NCBI GenBank assembly: GCA_028868735.1
Contig: JAGWTW010000001.1
Span: forward strand, 1-64,000
Reading direction: 5' to 3'
Origin: Hyphomicrobiales bacterium
Lineage (GTDB): Bacteria > Pseudomonadota > Alphaproteobacteria > Rhizobiales > Beijerinckiaceae
DNA: 64,000 nt
Made by a program: the position numbers and the translations under genes
Part shown: positions 61,077 to 64,000 of the stretch, piece by piece
How positions within the stretch are numbered: the stretch's first letter is position 1
Layout: every line of letters begins with the position of its first letter
Notes under the pieces: generated by a model
What the model was told of the DNA's origin: nothing
Database searches by the model: none
The model's input: only the letters and a program-made list of their open reading frames with translations

Positions 61077-61294
61077 GGTTGCTCCCCCCGCGGCTTCGGT
61101 GCGACGCCGCGATTGATCGTCGCCCAGTCGGCGGGCTCCACGGGCTTGAAATCGCGCGTTCCGGCGGCGGCGTCGCCGACCTTCGGCGCCGATCCGCGCA
61201 TGGACGCGTCCGCCGTGCGAATGAAGGCCGGAGGCGGCATCTGCGCACAGGCCGCCAAGAGGAGGCAGGCGCCTCCCGCGAGCAAAAATCTCAT
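61073..61294 (-). CDS. Small lipoprotein of the copper operon
   Basis: 73 residues: lipobox LLLAAC in MRFLLAGGACLLLAACAQMP, then a short hydrophilic tail (RGSAPKVGDAAAGTRDFKP). It overlaps the TolC-like gene by 4 bp and is therefore its translational leader. Unknown function; no clear RBS before the ATG at 61294. Confidence 0.6.
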   Translation of the reverse strand: MRFLLAGGACLLLAACAQMPPPAFIRTADASMRGSAPKVGDAAAGTRDFKPVEPADWATINRGVAPKPRGEQP

Positions 61295-61398
61295 CGAGGA
61301 AAATCCCGGATAGTCGACAAGCCGTCGCCTTCCGAACATGCAGAGGGCGCGGGCACGCAGATCAGGCGGCGAGCGTCGGCGTTCGCCGCCTCGTTGCT

Positions 61399-61788
61399 TT
61401 ACGCGCGTGGAGGTCGATCTATCGAATCGGGGAAGCCGTCGTCGGCGAGCCGGTCGGCCGCGATACGCAGGTCGACCGACAGGACGTCGGACGTTGCGGC
61501 GACGACAGCCGCGCGTCCCGGCAAGGCGAAGCACCCGGAGCTACAGCATCCGTCCTTGCATGGGTCGGCCGCGGAATGGTCCGCGTGACCATCCTTATGG
61601 CTACGCGCACGCTCGGCTGCGTGATGTCCGTGGTCGACAGCGAGATCAACGGATGCGAACGCCTCGAACCCCGAGCCGTCATGGCCGGCGGCCGGTCGCG
61701 CCACGGTGGCGCCGATCAGCAGAAAGGCGAAAAGACCGGCGATCATGCCGGTCCAGCCCGCCGATCTGAAAAGCGCACCAAGTCTCAT
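61399..61788 (-). CDS. Small His/Cys-rich secreted protein
   Basis: 129 residues: N-terminal hydrophobic signal/anchor (MIAGLFAFLLIGATVARPAAG), a His-rich stretch (DHGHHAAERARSHKDGHADHS) and a Cys cluster CKDGCCSSGC. A metal-binding periplasmic role is likely. It is probably the first gene of the minus-strand copper operon. Similar in design to the genes at 15029 and 62066, though not clearly homologous in sequence. Confidence 0.6.
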   Translation of the reverse strand: MRLGALFRSAGWTGMIAGLFAFLLIGATVARPAAGHDGSGFEAFASVDLAVDHGHHAAERARSHKDGHADHSAADPCKDGCCSSGCFALPGRAAVVAATSDVLSVDLRIAADRLADDGFPDSIDRPPRA

Positions 61789-62065
61789 GTTCGCGAAATC
61801 GTTCCCTTGCCGAAGCGTGGCAGACTATATGGCCTCCCGTGGGCTGCGGCAATATGACCGTCCCGCTCCCGTTCCCGTCAACACCGCGCTTCCAGCCGGC
61901 GGCGCAAGCCTCTGGAAACCATCGGGTTCACGTAATGTACGATCTTGATCCTTCGCAAAGACAATCGGGCGGGCCGCTATAGGCTCCACCAAGTAGACCG
62001 CCGAAAGTAGCGGCTTGACGGTGGAACGGTTCGAGCCGATATCTGCGGCGCAGGATAATGAGTTG

Positions 62066-62446
62066 ATGCGCTTCCTTGGTACGATATTGGGCTTGTTGAT
62101 CGCCTTCGCGGTGGCGCTGCTGCCGTCGGCGAGCTACGCCCATATCGGCATACACGCGCCAGAAGCCGCTGTCGCGACGCAACCGTCTGCCGACAATTCG
62201 GTTGTGTCGATGGGCATGTCCACGGACATCCTGACGCCGGCCGATGACTGCTGCGCGTGCCACAACAAGGCGGGCGATCCCTGCCAGTCTGCGGCGTGCT
62301 GCACGGCGCATTGCGCCGGAGTCGCAGCCTTCTTCGAGACGCGGTTCGTGCAATTTCCGGCGCCGACGCATCTGCTCCCGCTGATCTCGGATCAGGTCCT
62401 CTCGCTGCACGCGAACTCCCCGCCATTCCGACCTCCGCGCGTCTGA
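62066..62446 (+). CDS. Small Cys-rich secreted protein
   Basis: 126 residues: signal peptide (GTILGLLIAFAVALLPSASYA), then a dense Cys cluster (DDCCACHNKAGDPCQ, SAACCTAHCAG) before FFETRFVQFPAPTHLLPL. Ten Cys or more in 35 residues suggest metal binding or disulfide packing. ATG at 62066; 62015 is an in-frame alternative with no signal peptide. Divergent from the gene at 61399 across a 277-bp region that holds the promoters for both. Confidence 0.6.
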   Translation: MRFLGTILGLLIAFAVALLPSASYAHIGIHAPEAAVATQPSADNSVVSMGMSTDILTPADDCCACHNKAGDPCQSAACCTAHCAGVAAFFETRFVQFPAPTHLLPLISDQVLSLHANSPPFRPPRV

Positions 62447-62558
62447 TCTCCTGACCCGCTGCCCGCAGCGCGAGCGCACTCGCCTGCGAAGCAGCGAACG
62501 GCTGCCCGCGTTCGAACGCGAACGAGCGGCCAAGGACCGATCGGCTAGGAGATCCGTC

Positions 62559-62675
62559 ATGAAACGAGCCAATCCCAGCGCTGCCGCGACGGCCGCTGCG
62601 TCTCGACATGACCTCTGTTCCGCGCTCCCCGAGAGGAATCGCGGTCGCCGGGAAGTCCTGTTCTTCATCGCTTGA
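62559..62675 (+). CDS. Short ORF with good RBS
   Basis: 38 codons, ATG at 62559 with AGGAG 8 bases upstream. Encodes a basic peptide (MKRANPSAAATAAASRHDL) ending FFIA. It might be a leader peptide for the downstream Met-rich gene or noise; only the RBS supports it. Confidence 0.3.
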   Translation: MKRANPSAAATAAASRHDLCSALPERNRGRREVLFFIA

Positions 62676-62732
62676 AAGCATGTCCGGCGATCGGGCGCCT
62701 GCGCCTTTCGCCGCAGAAGCAGGAGAAATAAC

Positions 62733-63464
62733 ATGAAATCGACCCTCAAGACTCTCGCAATCGCGCTCGCCATGACGGCGCCATTCGCGCCTCCCATGAT
62801 CGCGCCCGCTGTCGCCCAAAGCGCCGCGGACCACGACGCCCACCATCCGCAGCTGAGCGCTGTGCCGGCGCCTGCTCCCGTTGCGCCGCCCGCAGCCCAG
62901 TCCGGCCCCGCCGGCGTCGGCGGGATACCCATGATGAACATGATGGGCGAAGGCGGCGGCATGGATATGCCCGGCATGATGCGGATGATGAGTATGATGG
63001 ACGGCGGCATGGCCGGCAGTGGGATGAGCGCGCTCGGCGCGCTCGACCACATCGAAGGGCGGTTGGCTTATCTCCGCGCAGAACTGCGGATTACGGATGC
63101 CCAGACCGCGGCGTGGAACGCGTTTGCCGATGCGCTGCGCGCGCAGGCGCAGAAGCTCGGGCAATTGCGCGGTCCGATGATGATGCAAGGCGCGGCGCAA
63201 CAGGCGCCCACTCTGGTCGATCGCTTCGACCAGCAGGAGCGCTGGCTCACGGCCCGTCTCGACGGCGTCCGCGCGATCAAGGCCGTGTTCGCGCCGCTAT
63301 TTGCGACCCTGTCGGACGACCAGAAGAAAACCGCCGACGAATTGCTCGGCCCGCATTTCGGGGCGCCCATGATGGGCTTTGCCGGAATGATGGGCGGCGG
63401 AATGATGCAGCCCGGCCAGGCGAAGCCCGGCGCGGCCATGCCGATGCCGGGAATGGGCCGGTGA
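62733..63464 (+). CDS. Met-rich LTXXQ (Spy/CpxP-like) periplasmic protein
   Basis: 243 residues: signal peptide (LAIALAMTAPFAPPMIAPAVA), a Pro/Ala linker, a strongly Met-rich stretch (MMNMMGEGGGMDMPGMMRMM) and an LTXXQ-type helical domain (LRITDAQTAAWNAFADAL ... LFATLSDDQKKTADELL), ending with more Met (MMGGGMMQPG). Spy-like proteins protect periplasmic proteins; Met clusters suggest Cu+ binding. It precedes the DUF2933 gene by 16 bp. Confidence 0.8.
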   Translation: MKSTLKTLAIALAMTAPFAPPMIAPAVAQSAADHDAHHPQLSAVPAPAPVAPPAAQSGPAGVGGIPMMNMMGEGGGMDMPGMMRMMSMMDGGMAGSGMSALGALDHIEGRLAYLRAELRITDAQTAAWNAFADALRAQAQKLGQLRGPMMMQGAAQQAPTLVDRFDQQERWLTARLDGVRAIKAVFAPLFATLSDDQKKTADELLGPHFGAPMMGFAGMMGGGMMQPGQAKPGAAMPMPGMGR

Positions 63465-63480
63465 GCAGGAGGAAGTCGTC

Positions 63481-63735
63481 ATGTCGTTCCACGATCACTC
63501 CCATCACGAAGAGCCGCAGCGAAGCGGCTTTTTGACTTCGCGCGCCGGTCTCGTCCTGATCGGCTTTCTCATCATCGCCGGCGCGCTGCTGTTCACCGAG
63601 CATCGCGCCCACGTTCTTGGGCTCCTTATCTGGCTGCCGCTTCTGGCCTGCCCGCTGATGCATCTCTTCATGCATGGCGGGCACGGCGGACATGGAGGAC
63701 ACGGCGGCCAGGGCGGCGGAGCCGGAAAGGAATGA
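63481..63735 (+). CDS. DUF2933 small membrane protein
   Basis: 84 residues: His-rich N-terminus (FHDHSHHEEP), two hydrophobic segments (LVLIGFLIIAGALLFT and VLGLLIWLPLLACPLMHLFM) and a Gly-His repeat tail (HGGHGGHGGHGG). DUF2933 genes commonly sit in copper/heavy-metal clusters beside isoprenylcysteine-methyltransferase-like genes, as here. AGCAGGAGG precedes the ATG. Confidence 0.85.
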   Translation: MSFHDHSHHEEPQRSGFLTSRAGLVLIGFLIIAGALLFTEHRAHVLGLLIWLPLLACPLMHLFMHGGHGGHGGHGGQGGGAGKE

Positions 63736-63738
63736 GCC

Positions 63739-64000
63739 ATGCAACACGATTCATTCACCTCCTCCTATGGCCTCTGGAGCCTGGTGATCGTCAATTCGGT
63801 CGTCTTCATCCTGTTCGGCTACAGCTTCTTCAAGCCGCAGACGACGCGCGACTGGCGATCGTTCAGCGCGTTCAGCGCGTTTCTCGTCGCGCTGTTCACG
63901 GAGATGTACGGCTTTCCGCTGACGATCTATCTCCTGTCCGGCTGGCTCCAGACGCACTATCCCGACGTCGACTGGTTCTCGCACGACGCCGGCCATCTGC
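63739..64000 (+). CDS. Isoprenylcysteine-methyltransferase-like membrane protein (cut by window end)
   Basis: First 87 residues only. Opens with [20 protein letters not shown] and has [18 protein letters not shown], features of the ICMT-like/PEMT membrane methyltransferase proteins found after DUF2933 in metal clusters. ATG at 63739, 3 bp after the DUF2933 stop. The catalytic part lies beyond the window. Confidence 0.7.
   Translation, partial: MQHDSFTSSYGLWSLVIVNSVVFILFGYSFFKPQTTRDWRSFSAFSAFLVALFTEMYGFPLTIYLLSGWLQTHYPDVDWFSHDAGHL

Noticed and set aside
63670-63720. Short DNA tandem repeat (GGCGGACATGGAGGACAC type)
   Set aside because: It is the Gly-His coding tail of the DUF2933 protein, not an independent DNA element.

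Overview
The window looks like a segment of a large repABC plasmid, or a plasmid-derived replicon, from an alphaproteobacterium of the Hyphomicrobiales (rhizobia/Methylocystis-like). The evidence is a complete repA-repB-repC cassette with its antisense RNA and parS-type palindromes, a VirB/VirD4 conjugation system, DUF1612/HTH proteins typical of that order, and GC-rich coding sequence. The genus is an inference. No rRNA, tRNA or CRISPR array was seen.

Layout. (1) 1-2880: right part of a Tn5053/Tn402-like transposon (tniA partial, tniB, tniQ, end repeats). (2) 2937-4645: small cytochrome c, decayed fragments including an IS66 remnant, and a DUF305 membrane protein. (3) 4685-17020: heavy-metal block: ZntA/CadA-type P-ATPase with a divergent MerR regulator and a classic 19-bp-spacer promoter, CDF exporter, decayed encapsulated-ferritin-like gene, small secreted proteins, CzcA/CzcB RND efflux and an OprB-type porin. 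(4) 17103-23530: a second, complete tni transposon (18484-23478, 4995 bp) inserted into a DUF1612/HTH gene. The transposon itself carries an intact DUF1612/HTH gene. Joining the two flanks restores the interrupted reading frame. (5) 23910-25998: serine resolvase and an Xre-RES toxin-antitoxin pair. (6) 25999-30499: repCBA on the minus strand and a plasmid SSB. (7) 30749-38710: accessory genes next to the transfer system: acyltransferase, small secreted proteins, double-HTH regulator, secreted phospholipase-D-type and thermonuclease-type nucleases, Toprim primase-like protein. A recurring AT-rich motif sits upstream of several of these genes, oriented with them. (8) 38887-51796: virB1-B11 and virD4 with no relaxase in view. 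(9) 52038-57352: sulfur/persulfide-type cluster: two methyltransferases, DsrE, MFS carrier, ETHE1-like metallo-beta-lactamase, a divergent ArsR-rhodanese fusion regulator and a nucleoside phosphorylase-like protein. (10) 57467-64000: copper block: CusF-like, cupredoxin, multicopper oxidase and TolC-like lipoprotein on the minus strand, then Cys/His/Met-rich small secreted proteins, DUF2933 and an isoprenylcysteine-methyltransferase-like membrane protein cut by the window end.

Together the genes suggest a mobile metal-resistance plasmid. It exports Zn/Cd/Co (P-ATPase, CDF, CzcAB) and handles periplasmic copper. RepABC, SSB and the toxin-antitoxin pair maintain it, VirB/VirD4 may transfer it, and tni transposons have repeatedly reshaped it. 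The most unusual feature is the tni element that interrupts a homologue of its own cargo gene.
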